Shown here piece after piece: positions 6,092 through 13,134 of a DNA stretch of 21,375 bases. Origin of the DNA: a virus; IMG/VR virus record IMGVR_UViG_3300006128_000073, positions 1 through 21,375 of that record; one strand, given 5' to 3'. Position 1 is the first letter of the stretch. Each line of letters opens with the position of its first letter. Both the position numbers and the translations under genes were made by a program. Under the pieces are notes generated by a model that was not told the origin of the DNA, did no database searches, and saw only the letters and a program-made list of their open reading frames with translations.

Positions 6092-6586
6092 TTACTCCTT
6101 ATTTTCAATAAAAGTTTGTAGTACTTCTTCTATGAATTTATTTATCGTAATGTCACGCTCATGTGCACCTCTGGCTATTGCAAGCAAGGTTTCGTCATCT
6201 AAAGTTAATTCCATTTCAACTCTAGTATCAAATGTTAATCCATGAAATATAGCAGTTGCTTTTTCTATAATATCATTCTCTGTCTCTAAGTCAAAGTATA
6301 GTACATTGTCGTATGCTACTGCGGGATTAATACCCTTATCTTTAGCCTCTTGATAGTAACCATCTATGTAACCAGGATCTATCCAGCGATAAGAATTATT
6401 TTTATTCAGTTTTGAATCGGTGGTAATTTCGTAAACTGTTTGGTCACTGGTATTAAATACAACCGACACATCAGCATGTTTACTTTCAAAGTTTAAAAAT
6501 CTAGCATTAGGATAGCAGAACCATTGGTACTCAGAACCACCAGTGATTTTATAATTTAGTTTTCCTACGATGTCGCTTAGGTGCAT
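6092..6586 (-). CDS. Phage protein with Arc-like C-terminal segment
   Basis: A 164-aa protein, starting MHLSDIVGKLN after GGAGAAAAG. The N-terminal half contains GGSEYQWFCYPNARFLNFE and SVVFNTSDQTVYEITT, suggesting a beta-rich domain. The last 40 residues (RVEMELTLDDETLLAIARG, then TINKFIEEVLQTFIE) resemble a ribbon-helix-helix of the Arc/MetJ type. It may bind DNA. It overlaps 6549-6794 by 38 nt. Confidence 0.72.
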   Translation of the reverse strand: MHLSDIVGKLNYKITGGSEYQWFCYPNARFLNFESKHADVSVVFNTSDQTVYEITTDSKLNKNNSYRWIDPGYIDGYYQEAKDKGINPAVAYDNVLYFDLETENDIIEKATAIFHGLTFDTRVEMELTLDDETLLAIARGAHERDITINKFIEEVLQTFIENKE

Positions 6587-6794
6587 TCTTTTCTCCAAAA
6601 GGGTTTCTATCTTTTAACAATGGTTCAATATCATTATTGTATATCTGTTCCATTGTTTTGTAAAGCATTTTGGCATCCTCATCGGTCATACCTGCAGTCC
6701 AGGGAGGATCAGTATCTAATTTTCTTAGACCATAATCATGTCTATATGTATAACACATACTAGTGATTACGTCTTCCTTACATTTATATTGCAT
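6549..6794 (-). CDS. Hypothetical phage protein, 81 aa
   Basis: I chose the ATG at 6794 (MQYKCKEDVITSMCYTYRHD), although a GTG at 6812 in the same frame is possible. The middle reads PPWTAGMTDEDAKMLYKTM. This combination of TSMCYT-RHD and GMT-E motifs recurs in T4-like phage proteins of unknown function. The C-terminus is basic (KRHRRKTKL). It overlaps both neighbours. Confidence 0.7.
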   Translation of the reverse strand: MQYKCKEDVITSMCYTYRHDYGLRKLDTDPPWTAGMTDEDAKMLYKTMEQIYNNDIEPLLKDRNPFGEKNAPKRHRRKTKL

Positions 6795-7005
6795 TTCTTT
6801 GTAATTGCTCACACATATCTACTATAGCACCTGGATAATCAGATTTTTTATCCAATACTATATTACAATCATAAGTTACTGTTACACTAAAATCATTATC
6901 GTCATCATCTTTAGTTAGAAATCCATATATTAATACTACGCCAAATAGCATTAGCATTACTAATAATACAGGTCTCATCAAATCAGACATTCTATGAGGA
7001 GACAT
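6784..7005 (-). CDS. Single-pass membrane protein, 73 aa
   Basis: A membrane helix at about residues 11-29 (MRPVLLVMLMLFGVVLIYGF) is followed by an acidic linker (TKDDDDND). The remaining 40 residues, with two cysteines, would face the periplasm. The ATG overlaps the upstream TAA. The function is unknown; it belongs to a run of small coupled membrane-protein genes. Confidence 0.7.
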   Translation of the reverse strand: MSPHRMSDLMRPVLLVMLMLFGVVLIYGFLTKDDDDNDFSVTVTYDCNIVLDKKSDYPGAIVDMCEQLQRNAI

Positions 7006-7181
7006 TATTTTGATGCTTTCTTATTAAAAGAGTAATTTAAAAACGCTAAACCAAAATTTATTAAGGTAGATGCATAGTCACCAACCTTTAATGAATCTAA
7101 CCCTGAACAAAATAGTAATCCTATTAGGAACCAAGTTACTTCAGTATGGTTATAATTATACCAACGCATTAGTTTATTCAT
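7005..7181 (-). CDS. Small membrane protein, 58 aa
   Basis: The ATG at 7181 (MNKLMRWYNYNHTEV) is favoured by the AGGA 6 nt before it. One or two hydrophobic segments (VTWFLIGLLFCSGLDSL and TLINFGLAFLNYSF) suggest a membrane hairpin. It is coupled to a 30-aa peptide gene upstream and to 6784-7005 downstream. The function is unknown. Confidence 0.68.
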   Translation of the reverse strand: MNKLMRWYNYNHTEVTWFLIGLLFCSGLDSLKVGDYASTLINFGLAFLNYSFNKKASK

Positions 7182-7182
7182 A

Positions 7183-7275
7183 TCAATCCTCATTCATTAA
7201 AATTATTACAAGAGACAATAATGCCAATCCCCAACAATCATTTATTACACATAGTAAAGGAATCAAATAAAGCAT
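7183..7275 (-). CDS. Tiny 30-aa membrane peptide
   Basis: A very short open frame that begins MLYLIPLLCVINDCWGLALL and ends with an acidic tail (MNED). Almost all of it is hydrophobic. Its ATG overlaps the TAA of 7275-7535 (TAATG), and its stop lies 1 nt before the next ATG. This tight coupling on both sides, inside a stretch with no other gene, supports translation. Confidence 0.5.
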   Translation of the reverse strand: MLYLIPLLCVINDCWGLALLSLVIILMNED

Positions 7276-7535
7276 TATTCATCCATGGCGTTAGTGCCAA
7301 TTGTAGTCAATGTTGTTTCTAACATTCTAATTAAATCTCTGACATGACCTTCAGATAATGTAAGTGTTATATATGTATTACCACCGACTTTAAGTTGTGC
7401 ATATTTACGGTCATTAGTTACACCAACCATGTATAGTGAATCATTGTTTTTAACATTAGTTGTAGATGTATACTGTTCAGGTTTTAGAGGTTCAACTTCT
7501 GGAATCTCTGGTAAAGTTACTTTATTAAAAAACAT
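7275..7535 (-). CDS. Hypothetical 86-aa protein
   Basis: It begins MFFNKVTLPEIPEVEPLKPE. The middle looks like beta strands (DRKYAQLKVGGNTYITLTLS) and a helix follows (HVRDLIRMLETTLTTIG). AAAGGAG gives a good start. No family is recognised. Confidence 0.74.
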   Translation of the reverse strand: MFFNKVTLPEIPEVEPLKPEQYTSTTNVKNNDSLYMVGVTNDRKYAQLKVGGNTYITLTLSEGHVRDLIRMLETTLTTIGTNAMDE

Positions 7536-7600
7536 TATTACTCCTTTGTTGTAACAATTATAACTGAAAACCTATTACAATACAATATAAAAGGGTATAA

Positions 7601-7780
7601 CTATTTTTTAACAACTACATTACCTTTAAAGAACATTCCCATAAATACTATTGCTACCCAAGTATCAATAGTGTAGGGGATATTTAATACTGGGAACAAT
7701 GTATTCAATGACCAAATAGTTATAAACGGACCGAATACAATTACTCCGATCATTATTAATATCCAAATTCCTAATTTCAT
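7601..7780 (-). CDS. Two-helix membrane protein, 59 aa
   Basis: It begins MKLGIWILIMIGVIVFGPFI and has a second hydrophobic segment near residues 39-52 (TWVAIVFMGMFF), ending VVVKK. The size and topology would fit a small holin-like or other membrane effector, but nothing identifies it. The ATG overlaps the stop of 7777-7953 in an ATGA junction. Confidence 0.65.
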   Translation of the reverse strand: MKLGIWILIMIGVIVFGPFITIWSLNTLFPVLNIPYTIDTWVAIVFMGMFFKGNVVVKK

Positions 7781-7953
7781 TGTGTTTCCTTAATGTTGTA
7801 GTTATCCATTATGAAGTGCATAAGGCTCTCAGCCTCTACAATACTATTAGTGTTAAGTGGGCGAGGCTCATCTTCAATAAGTAGAACATAAGTCCATAAC
7901 TTTACATCAAAGTATAACTCATATTCTACACCATATTTGTTTCTTCTTTTCAT
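7777..7953 (-). CDS. Hypothetical 58-aa protein
   Basis: It begins MKRRNKYGVEYELYFDVKLW. No domain is recognised. The promoter at 7961-7988 ends only 7 nt before the ATG and no ribosome site is seen, so the transcript would be nearly leaderless. It is coupled to the membrane protein 7601-7780. Confidence 0.62.
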   Translation of the reverse strand: MKRRNKYGVEYELYFDVKLWTYVLLIEDEPRPLNTNSIVEAESLMHFIMDNYNIKETQ

Positions 7954-7960
7954 AAGTTTA

Positions 7961-7988
7961 ATTATATCATAAAATAAATTATTTTCAA
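7961..7988 (-). promoter_or_regulatory. Early sigma70-like promoter
   Basis: TTGAAA (7983-7988) and TATAAT (7961-7966) with a 16-bp spacer. It lies just after the stop of the 2OG oxygenase gene (8006) and drives 7777-7953 and 7601-7780. Confidence 0.7.
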
Positions 7989-8005
7989 TACTAATGGTAA
8001 AGTTA

Positions 8006-8623
8006 TTAAAAGTTATTGAAACTTATTACCATTCTATCTGTTGTACCATTCACATCTTCATTAGAACCATGATATAACCATCCGGGAAATAACAATAGTT
8101 GTCCTTGTTTTGGTAAAAATCTATAATAGTCGTATGTATAATCCGTTTCTTTATTGACCTGAACATGCCTAGTCATTTCATTTGGATTATAAAAATACAA
8201 TGGGGTACTTTTTTCGTCAGTATTAATATATAACGCTCCACTTACTACCGCATGCGGATGTATGTGTCTAGTAAGTCTACTACCAGCATCTTGTATGTTA
8301 AACCAAGAATGTAATGATGATCCTATTTTGTAACCACTTTGATTACAATAATCTGTTACCCTATCACGTAGTTTTGATTGTATATCATTACAACTAGGTA
8401 CGTCATTTTCTATATCAGATAATATATTCCTAGCATTATCCCAAGAGTAATCTCCTCCCTCATGCGATGAAAATCCACCACCTTGAATCGTATGAGGAGT
8501 ATTGTGTTTTATATCTTGTTTGTTTTTAAGATAAACGAAAATATCCCTACATTGGTCTATTGATAGAAAATCTATCGTACTAGAAACCAATGTAGGGAAT
8601 AATGAAAAATTTGTTGTATTCAT
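8006..8623 (-). CDS. Putative 2OG-Fe(II) oxygenase
   Basis: A 205-aa protein that matches the small dioxygenase family (TIGR02466 type) carried by many marine T4-like phages. The metal site is H122-P-H124 within a strand leading to SGALYI, and H185 (LYHGSNE). R197 in DRMVISF would bind 2-oxoglutarate. The substrate is unknown; proposed roles in phages include protein or nucleotide hydroxylation. There is no clear ribosome site. It is followed by an early promoter. Confidence 0.8.
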   Translation of the reverse strand: MNTTNFSLFPTLVSSTIDFLSIDQCRDIFVYLKNKQDIKHNTPHTIQGGGFSSHEGGDYSWDNARNILSDIENDVPSCNDIQSKLRDRVTDYCNQSGYKIGSSLHSWFNIQDAGSRLTRHIHPHAVVSGALYINTDEKSTPLYFYNPNEMTRHVQVNKETDYTYDYYRFLPKQGQLLLFPGWLYHGSNEDVNGTTDRMVISFNNF

Positions 8624-8632
8624 AATTTGTAC

Positions 8633-8827
8633 TTATGCTACAAACTCCTTAACGTCTTCAAACCTTGTACTAGCAGGAACCCACTTGAATTGTTCTCTCT
8701 TGCGAAAGGCCTTTTCAAAGTCAAAGTTAACCATGAACCAGTTCTTTTCAGTACTGAAACTAACGGTTGTAGCAAACTTAACAACATGAACCCACCTACC
8801 TTTAAATTTTGCAACAACCATTGTCAT
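8633..8827 (-). CDS. Hypothetical 64-aa protein
   Basis: It begins MTMVVAKFKGRWVHVVKF, with AAGGAG 6 nt before the ATG. The protein is basic and rich in aromatic residues (EKNWFMVNFDFEKAF). The function is unknown. It is in one operon with the GIY-YIG nuclease. Confidence 0.72.
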   Translation of the reverse strand: MTMVVAKFKGRWVHVVKFATTVSFSTEKNWFMVNFDFEKAFRKREQFKWVPASTRFEDVKEFVA

Positions 8828-8837
8828 ATCTATCTCC

Positions 8838-9152
8838 TTATTTAAAAGTATTCAATAAAGGATTGAATTCTTTAATTAATTGTGTCTCTCTTGCATGACA
8901 CTCACGCTTACCTCTTACAACTTCAACTAGACCATAAGTAAAATTACTTACACCGTAATTGCGAATACTTTCGCACAATCCCCAACTTTTTGTTTCTGCA
9001 AACGCTCTTTGGATATGTTTGCGTACTCTAATGTAAAGGGCTTGTTTTACAGTTTTGCTAATTGCAGTAATACCGATATACTGTTCACCTGTAACAATAT
9101 TAGTGATTACATAAATTGCATGATTTCTATCTGACCGCTTTTTTCTACTCAT
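8838..9152 (-). CDS. GIY-YIG family endonuclease
   Basis: A 104-aa protein. The GIY-YIG core is seen as AIYVITNIVTGEQYIGIT near residues 12-29, with R/K residues in VRKHIQRA and the likely catalytic glutamate in ETQLIKEFNP. These small nucleases in T4-like phages are often free-standing homing enzymes, or act in DNA processing. It is not inside an intron here. The ATG lies 6 nt after the -10 box, so the mRNA is probably leaderless. Confidence 0.82.
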   Translation of the reverse strand: MSRKKRSDRNHAIYVITNIVTGEQYIGITAISKTVKQALYIRVRKHIQRAFAETKSWGLCESIRNYGVSNFTYGLVEVVRGKRECHARETQLIKEFNPLLNTFK

Positions 9153-9158
9153 GCTATT

Positions 9159-9187
9159 ATTATAGCGCCTTTGGGATTTGTTGTCAA
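9159..9187 (-). promoter_or_regulatory. Early sigma70 promoter
   Basis: TTGACA (9182-9187) and TATAAT (9159-9164) with a 17-bp spacer, a perfect consensus. It lies just upstream of the GIY-YIG nuclease gene and just downstream of the stem-loop at 9206-9221. Confidence 0.9.
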
Positions 9188-9205
9188 ATTTTGGGTAAAA
9201 CGTGT

Positions 9206-9221
9206 GTTGTTTTTATGCAAC
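9206..9221 (-). terminator. Short stem-loop containing a stop codon
   Basis: GTTG / CAAC with an 8-nt loop; the TAA of gene 9213-9398 lies inside it. It is a weaker copy of the hairpin at 1677-1698 and also sits directly before an early promoter. Confidence 0.4.
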
Positions 9222-9398
9222 TTTTTCTATTGTTGCTTTATAGTAACACTCACGATCCGTTTCCCATTCTTTAGAATAAGTCACAGCCTCGTCCAATGTC
9301 GTAAAAAACTTAGTATCGTTAGGATCTATACGTTGAGTACCCATATCGTATTCAATAACAAAGACTTTATATAATTTTCTTAATTTGACTTCTGCCAT
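9213..9398 (-). CDS. Hypothetical 61-aa protein
   Basis: It begins MAEVKLRKLYKVFVIEYD and ends CYYKATIEKVA, probably a small alpha/beta protein. AAGGAG is 6 nt before the ATG. It has its own consensus promoter (9428-9456) and so forms a single-gene early unit. The function is unknown. Confidence 0.74.
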   Translation of the reverse strand: MAEVKLRKLYKVFVIEYDMGTQRIDPNDTKFFTTLDEAVTYSKEWETDRECYYKATIEKVA

Positions 9399-9427
9399 TT
9401 TTCGCTCCTTTTTTCTACTATAGATAT

Positions 9428-9456
9428 AGTATAATCGGAAATGGGAAAAATGTCAA
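9428..9456 (-). promoter_or_regulatory. Early sigma70 promoter
   Basis: TTGACA (9451-9456) and TATACT (9428-9433) with a 17-bp spacer. A short hairpin (AGTG / CACT, 9461-9479) at the end of the upstream gene comes directly before the -35 box. Confidence 0.85.
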
Positions 9457-9457
9457 T

Positions 9458-9904
9458 TTAAGTGTTGTTTTTTTGCACTAAACTCTCTAGGGCCATTTGT
9501 AATACTTTTGTTTGTCTAATTTGTACGTCTATTTCCCAAGGTAAATTTATGTAATCCTTATAGGGTAGATCCTCAGGGTTCTTATGTGCGTTATAAGGAA
9601 CCCCTAACCAGTAGTAAAAGTCTGGTTTAATTTCTAACATTTTTCTGTGTTTTTGATTGACGTGGATTAATTCATGTGTTAGTATTTGAGGGATTTCTTC
9701 ATATCGTAAACTATAATTGATACCTATACGATTGACTTTAGTTTTGTCAATTCCACCATATACCCCTGGACCCAGATCATATAAACAAACTTCTATACTG
9801 TCGGGTAGTTCTATAATTTTTGATATGGCTTCGGTTAAACGTGTAATGATAATTTCACGTTTATAGCTATGATTGTTGTTTTGATAAAAGAATGTAACGT
9901 CCAC
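9458..9904 (-). CDS. HExxH zincin-like phage protein
   Basis: A 148-aa protein with H77-E-L-I-H81 (LTHELIHVNQKH) and a likely third ligand, E124, in LPWEIDVQIRQ. This is the pattern of a single-domain zinc metallopeptidase. The start is a GTG (GTG GAC GTT) with no clear ribosome site, 3 nt after the stop of the GNAT-like gene, which suggests coupling. The substrate is unknown. Confidence 0.74.
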   Translation of the reverse strand: MDVTFFYQNNNHSYKREIIITRLTEAISKIIELPDSIEVCLYDLGPGVYGGIDKTKVNRIGINYSLRYEEIPQILTHELIHVNQKHRKMLEIKPDFYYWLGVPYNAHKNPEDLPYKDYINLPWEIDVQIRQTKVLQMALESLVQKNNT

Positions 9905-9907
9905 TAC

Positions 9908-10351
9908 TTATTTAGTAGGGTCGGTGTATTCATAGTTAGTAGTATCAACGTTTTCACGGAAAATAATTGCACCGTTTCTTAAATGAAAACGTCTTGCAGT
10001 ATCTGTTTTAGGGCTTAATGTAACAAAACGTGTAACACTAGGATAGTCCTTTTGTATACCCTTAACTGCTTGTATAAGTAACTCTTTGCCCTTACCACTC
10101 TTATAACTCCATATTGTATAAAATACGGCTGTTGTAGGTACTTGGCTTGTAGTGTTCAAGTCATTTACACTTTCAGGAACAAAGTCATGGAAGCTAACAC
10201 AAACCATTGCAGTTGGCTTTTCTTCTTCAACTAAAGCTGCTACCATTCTCCCGTCACTTACTCTAAAATCTTTGCTGATTTCAGGGCGTACAGGATCATC
10301 TTTGATGAATTCTAATAAAGCGTTACCGATTTCTCTTATAAATGTTAGCAT
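9908..10351 (-). CDS. GNAT-like acetyltransferase
   Basis: A 147-aa protein with the later GNAT elements: a strand TTAVFYTIWSYK, a GKGKELLIQAV helix that would bind the acetyl-CoA pyrophosphate, and a terminal TARRFHLRNGA helix-strand. The substrate is unknown. There is no ribosome site; a late-type element (CATAAATA, 10359-10366) ends 7 nt before the ATG. It marks the boundary between early-type and late-type genes. Confidence 0.7.
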   Translation of the reverse strand: MLTFIREIGNALLEFIKDDPVRPEISKDFRVSDGRMVAALVEEEKPTAMVCVSFHDFVPESVNDLNTTSQVPTTAVFYTIWSYKSGKGKELLIQAVKGIQKDYPSVTRFVTLSPKTDTARRFHLRNGAIIFRENVDTTNYEYTDPTK

Positions 10352-10358
10352 ATAATTC

Positions 10359-10366
10359 TATTTATG
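10359..10366 (-). promoter_or_regulatory. T4-type late promoter (variant)
   Basis: CATAAATA on the minus strand, one base from the T4 late consensus TATAAATA. It lies 7 nt before the ATG of the GNAT-like gene. Confidence 0.6.
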
Positions 10367-10388
10367 CCACATCTATAATATACGTACT

Positions 10389-11153
10389 TTATGCGTTGTA
10401 TATTTTGTTGAGGGACTTTTCAACAAACAGTTGACGTTCTTTTTTACTCTTAGCGCCTAGCACAGTTATGTTGTATAAGTTATTATTAGCATAGACTAAC
10501 ATAGTAATACAGAATCCTGCTGCATTAGTAAATCCTGTTTTTATAGTAATAATACCATCATGTCCAAAATACTTACTAGTAGGATTTCCTTTAACTTGTA
10601 CTGTTTTCTTTCCCTTTTGAATTTTACCGGTTACATTATGAGATTGTGCAGCATCTCTAACTATTTTATAGTCACTTACTGCTTCTGTCAAACGCACCAG
10701 ATCACTTATTGAACTATAATTCATAGGGCTAAGACCAGTTGGTTCTACAAATCCAGTATGATTCATATTCAGGATGAATGTATTTTCATTCATTTTTCTA
10801 ACAAATGCGGATTGTCCACCTGGATAGTTTTCGCTTAGTGTGATAGCAGCTACGTTGTCACTACTTATAAGTGCAAGATTAATAAGGTCTTTTCTAGTTA
10901 AAACCATACCCTTACTTAACTTGGTATTTGTTATGTGTTTGGGTATGTCTACTGTTAGTTTTTCGTCAAGATCCTGATTAGATGACATTACTGTATACAC
11001 CGTCATTAACTTACTAATACTGGCTATACTCATTTCGTAACTATCTAATGAACCATCAATTACTTCTCTTGTAGTGATATTGTATACTACAGAATTTGGA
11101 TTAGCAAAAGCAAATAATGGCAGGAAAATTAAGGTTAATAAAATTTTCTTCAT
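10389..11153 (-). CDS. Exported D-alanyl-D-alanine carboxypeptidase/endopeptidase (S11)
   Basis: A 254-aa serine peptidase of the PBP5/PBP7 class. The signal peptide MKKILLTLIFLPLFAFA is followed by the three active-site motifs: S45-I-S-K48, S98-D-N100 and K205-T-G207. The spacing is normal, but the protein lacks the long C-terminal domain of PBP5, so it resembles PBP7-type enzymes. It would trim or cut periplasmic peptidoglycan, which could aid lysis or remodel the wall during infection. The ATG chosen gives the signal peptide; it lies 4 nt after a late-promoter-like AATAAATA with no ribosome site. Confidence 0.88.
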   Translation of the reverse strand: MKKILLTLIFLPLFAFANPNSVVYNITTREVIDGSLDSYEMSIASISKLMTVYTVMSSNQDLDEKLTVDIPKHITNTKLSKGMVLTRKDLINLALISSDNVAAITLSENYPGGQSAFVRKMNENTFILNMNHTGFVEPTGLSPMNYSSISDLVRLTEAVSDYKIVRDAAQSHNVTGKIQKGKKTVQVKGNPTSKYFGHDGIITIKTGFTNAAGFCITMLVYANNNLYNITVLGAKSKKERQLFVEKSLNKIYNA

Positions 11154-11157
11154 TGAA

Positions 11158-11165
11158 TATTTATT
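11158..11165 (-). promoter_or_regulatory. T4-type late promoter (variant)
   Basis: AATAAATA, one base from the late consensus, 4 nt before the ATG of the D,D-peptidase gene. The predicted mRNA would start at or next to the ATG. Confidence 0.5.
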
Positions 11166-11212
11166 ATAACACAAAATGTTAAAAATACTAGTATACTTAG
11201 GTAACTTTACAT

Positions 11213-12208
11213 TTACTTTGATACTAGATTATCTTTAAATATTTGCCAAGCATTGTCCCAACTCCAACGTTGGCTACTAACATGAACGTCATTTCTACGT
11301 AATTTTAAACAACGGTCAACTGCAATTTTTAAATTATTATGCATAAATCCAGTGATTCCATCATCAATTACGTCTTCTGGGCCCTGACAGTGATAAGCAG
11401 CTACGGGTGTACCGCATGCCATACTTTCAATCATAACTATACCAAACGTTTCCCATTGACTTGGGAATACAAATACTTCTGCGTTAGCATAGTATTTTGC
11501 TAATTCTATGCCCGTTTTGAACCCTGTAAAATGTACTTCAGGATACTTTTCTTTATATGTTTCTAGCATTGGCCCATCACCAACCATAATCTTTAAGTAC
11601 CCCGGATAGTCTAATTCAAAGAAATCTTCTAAATTTTTCTCTTTGCTTACACGACTAACACATAACAAATATTTACTAGATGTATCTTCTCTTAATGAAG
11701 GATCAAATATATTACGGTCTACTCCCCTAGTCCATGGGATAACTTTTCCTTTAAATTTATGATCCTTTAATTCTTTAACCATAGTGTCGGTTGTGGTTAG
11801 TACACAATTGCTATGCTTATGAAACCAACGTACAAAACCCCAAGTAAACTTTTCAGGTACGTTGAATAGTGTTTTTAAACCTTCAGGAAATTTAGTGTGG
11901 TAAGCAGTATTGTACCTAATGCTATGTTTTGTAAGATATTTTCTAGCAGACAAACCCAAAGGACCTTCTGTGGCGATGTGGATATAATCCGGATCAATCT
12001 CCTTGATCGTCTTCCCCACTTTTTTGGTAAAGGTAAGTTTGACTTCGTTATACTTAGGGCAATCAATATAGCGGTACCTCCCGGGGTGAATATAATCAAC
12101 AGTATAACCATCACGAACCGCGCAAGTCTCAATGTTTTTATATGTAGTGACAACGCCATTTATTTGATCTGGTAAATTATCCGTAACTATTAAAATTTTC
12201 TTTGACAT
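11213..12208 (-). CDS. agt: Agt-like GT4 glycosyltransferase (diacylglycerol glycosylation)
   Basis: A 331-aa GT-B enzyme. The N-terminus (ILIVTDNLPDQINGVVTTYK), the CPKYNEVKL segment, HIATEGPLGLSARKY, TAYHTKFPE and IPWTRGVDRNIFDP follow the layout of the alphaproteobacterial Agt / SqdX-like group of GT4. The C-terminal E-x7-E motif is ETFGIVMIE. In bacteria, Agt transfers glucose or glucuronate to diacylglycerol to make glycolipids under phosphate limitation. Here it follows a PlcP gene, the usual partner that supplies the diacylglycerol. AGAAGG precedes the ATG. An alternative is a mannosyltransferase for surface sugars; the context favours Agt. Confidence 0.8.
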   Translation of the reverse strand: MSKKILIVTDNLPDQINGVVTTYKNIETCAVRDGYTVDYIHPGRYRYIDCPKYNEVKLTFTKKVGKTIKEIDPDYIHIATEGPLGLSARKYLTKHSIRYNTAYHTKFPEGLKTLFNVPEKFTWGFVRWFHKHSNCVLTTTDTMVKELKDHKFKGKVIPWTRGVDRNIFDPSLREDTSSKYLLCVSRVSKEKNLEDFFELDYPGYLKIMVGDGPMLETYKEKYPEVHFTGFKTGIELAKYYANAEVFVFPSQWETFGIVMIESMACGTPVAAYHCQGPEDVIDDGITGFMHNNLKIAVDRCLKLRRNDVHVSSQRWSWDNAWQIFKDNLVSK

Positions 12209-12363
12209 GAACCTTCTACCTTGTAACTTGAATATTTAATAGTATATTTCATTGTGTCTAATATTTGTTCGCATTCATGTATACTTGGCATTTCTAAAAC
12301 AATTTTAGCAGGAACGTCTTGAGGATTGTTTATATTAATTGCTAGTATTACCAGTAACCACAT
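12190..12363 (-). CDS. Small exported or membrane-anchored protein, 57 aa
   Basis: The ATG at 12363 is favoured because AAGGAG lies 7 nt before it. The N-terminus MWLLVILAININN is hydrophobic and is followed by a small domain with two cysteines (HECEQILDTM and EGSCQRKF). It overlaps the end of plcP by 29 nt and the start of agt by 19 nt, so it is co-translated with the lipid genes. The function is unknown. Confidence 0.65.
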   Translation of the reverse strand: MWLLVILAININNPQDVPAKIVLEMPSIHECEQILDTMKYTIKYSSYKVEGSCQRKF

Positions 12364-13111
12364 TATCATTCTCCTTAGTCCAAGTAATAATTTCCCAATC
12401 ACCACTATGATGTTCAACTAGTGCGGTACAACTTTCTACCCAGTCACCGTCATTCATATAAATTATTCCATCAACTTCTTTTATTTCAGCGTGATGAATG
12501 TGACCGCAAATAACTCCGTCGAAGCCTCGTTTAGCACAATACTTAGCAAGATTACGCTCAAACCGAAACATAAAATCCACGGCTTTTTTAACACGATGCT
12601 TAAGATACTTAGAGAGACTCCAGTAACCAAACCCCATACGATGACGAATCCAATTAAACTTACTGTTAACAGATAAGACCAAGTCATATAACTTATCCCC
12701 CAAAAAACTTAACCAAGGGGCTAGCCTTGTTATGCCATCAAATAAGTCACCGTGTGTTACAAGATAGTGCTTACCATCTGCACCTACATGTTCTATTTGA
12801 TTATGTATTTCTATTAAGCCAAAACTAAAACCATATGGTATCATAGGTCTTAAAAATTCATCATGGTTACCTGCAACATAGATAACTTTTGTACCGCGTT
12901 TAGCATGACCTAATACTCTACGAACTACATTAGTATGACTTTGTTTCCATCTCCACTTATTTTGTTGTATGCGCCATGCATCAATAATATCACCCACCAT
13001 GTATAATGTTTCACAACTATTATGCTTTAAGAAGTTGTTGAGGGCTTCAGCTTTGCAATCTTTTGTGCCAAGATGCACATCACTAATAAAGATACTGCGG
13101 TATTTTTTCAT
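12335..13111 (-). CDS. plcP: PlcP-type phospholipase C (metallophosphoesterase)
   Basis: A 258-aa calcineurin-like phosphoesterase. It shows D-V-H (SDVHLGTKDC), GDIIDAW, GNHDEFLRP, THGDLFD and GHIHHAEI, the full set of metal-binding motifs. The sequence follows rhizobial and marine PlcP closely: WYW-like KWRWKQSH, YWSLSKYLKHRVK, and the ending YMNDGDWVESCTALVEH. PlcP cleaves phosphatidyl head groups from membrane phospholipids to give diacylglycerol, freeing phosphate. LpxH (UDP-diacylglucosamine hydrolase) is the related alternative, but the WVESCTA ending and the Agt neighbour fit PlcP. A Pho-box-like repeat and a late-promoter-like element lie upstream. Confidence 0.85.
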   Translation of the reverse strand: MKKYRSIFISDVHLGTKDCKAEALNNFLKHNSCETLYMVGDIIDAWRIQQNKWRWKQSHTNVVRRVLGHAKRGTKVIYVAGNHDEFLRPMIPYGFSFGLIEIHNQIEHVGADGKHYLVTHGDLFDGITRLAPWLSFLGDKLYDLVLSVNSKFNWIRHRMGFGYWSLSKYLKHRVKKAVDFMFRFERNLAKYCAKRGFDGVICGHIHHAEIKEVDGIIYMNDGDWVESCTALVEHHSGDWEIITWTKENDNVVTGNTSN

Positions 13112-13117
13112 ATCTAG

Positions 13118-13125
13118 TATTTAAT
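13118..13125 (-). promoter_or_regulatory. Late-promoter-like element before plcP
   Basis: ATTAAATA, two bases from the T4 late consensus, ending 6 nt before the plcP ATG with no ribosome site between. It could also serve as the -10 of a PhoB-dependent promoter. Confidence 0.4.
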
Positions 13126-13134
13126 AGAATTTTT

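Noticed and set aside
11875-12175. Overlapping frames on both strands inside the glycosyltransferase gene
   Set aside because: The GT4 frame has continuous family motifs across the same bases.
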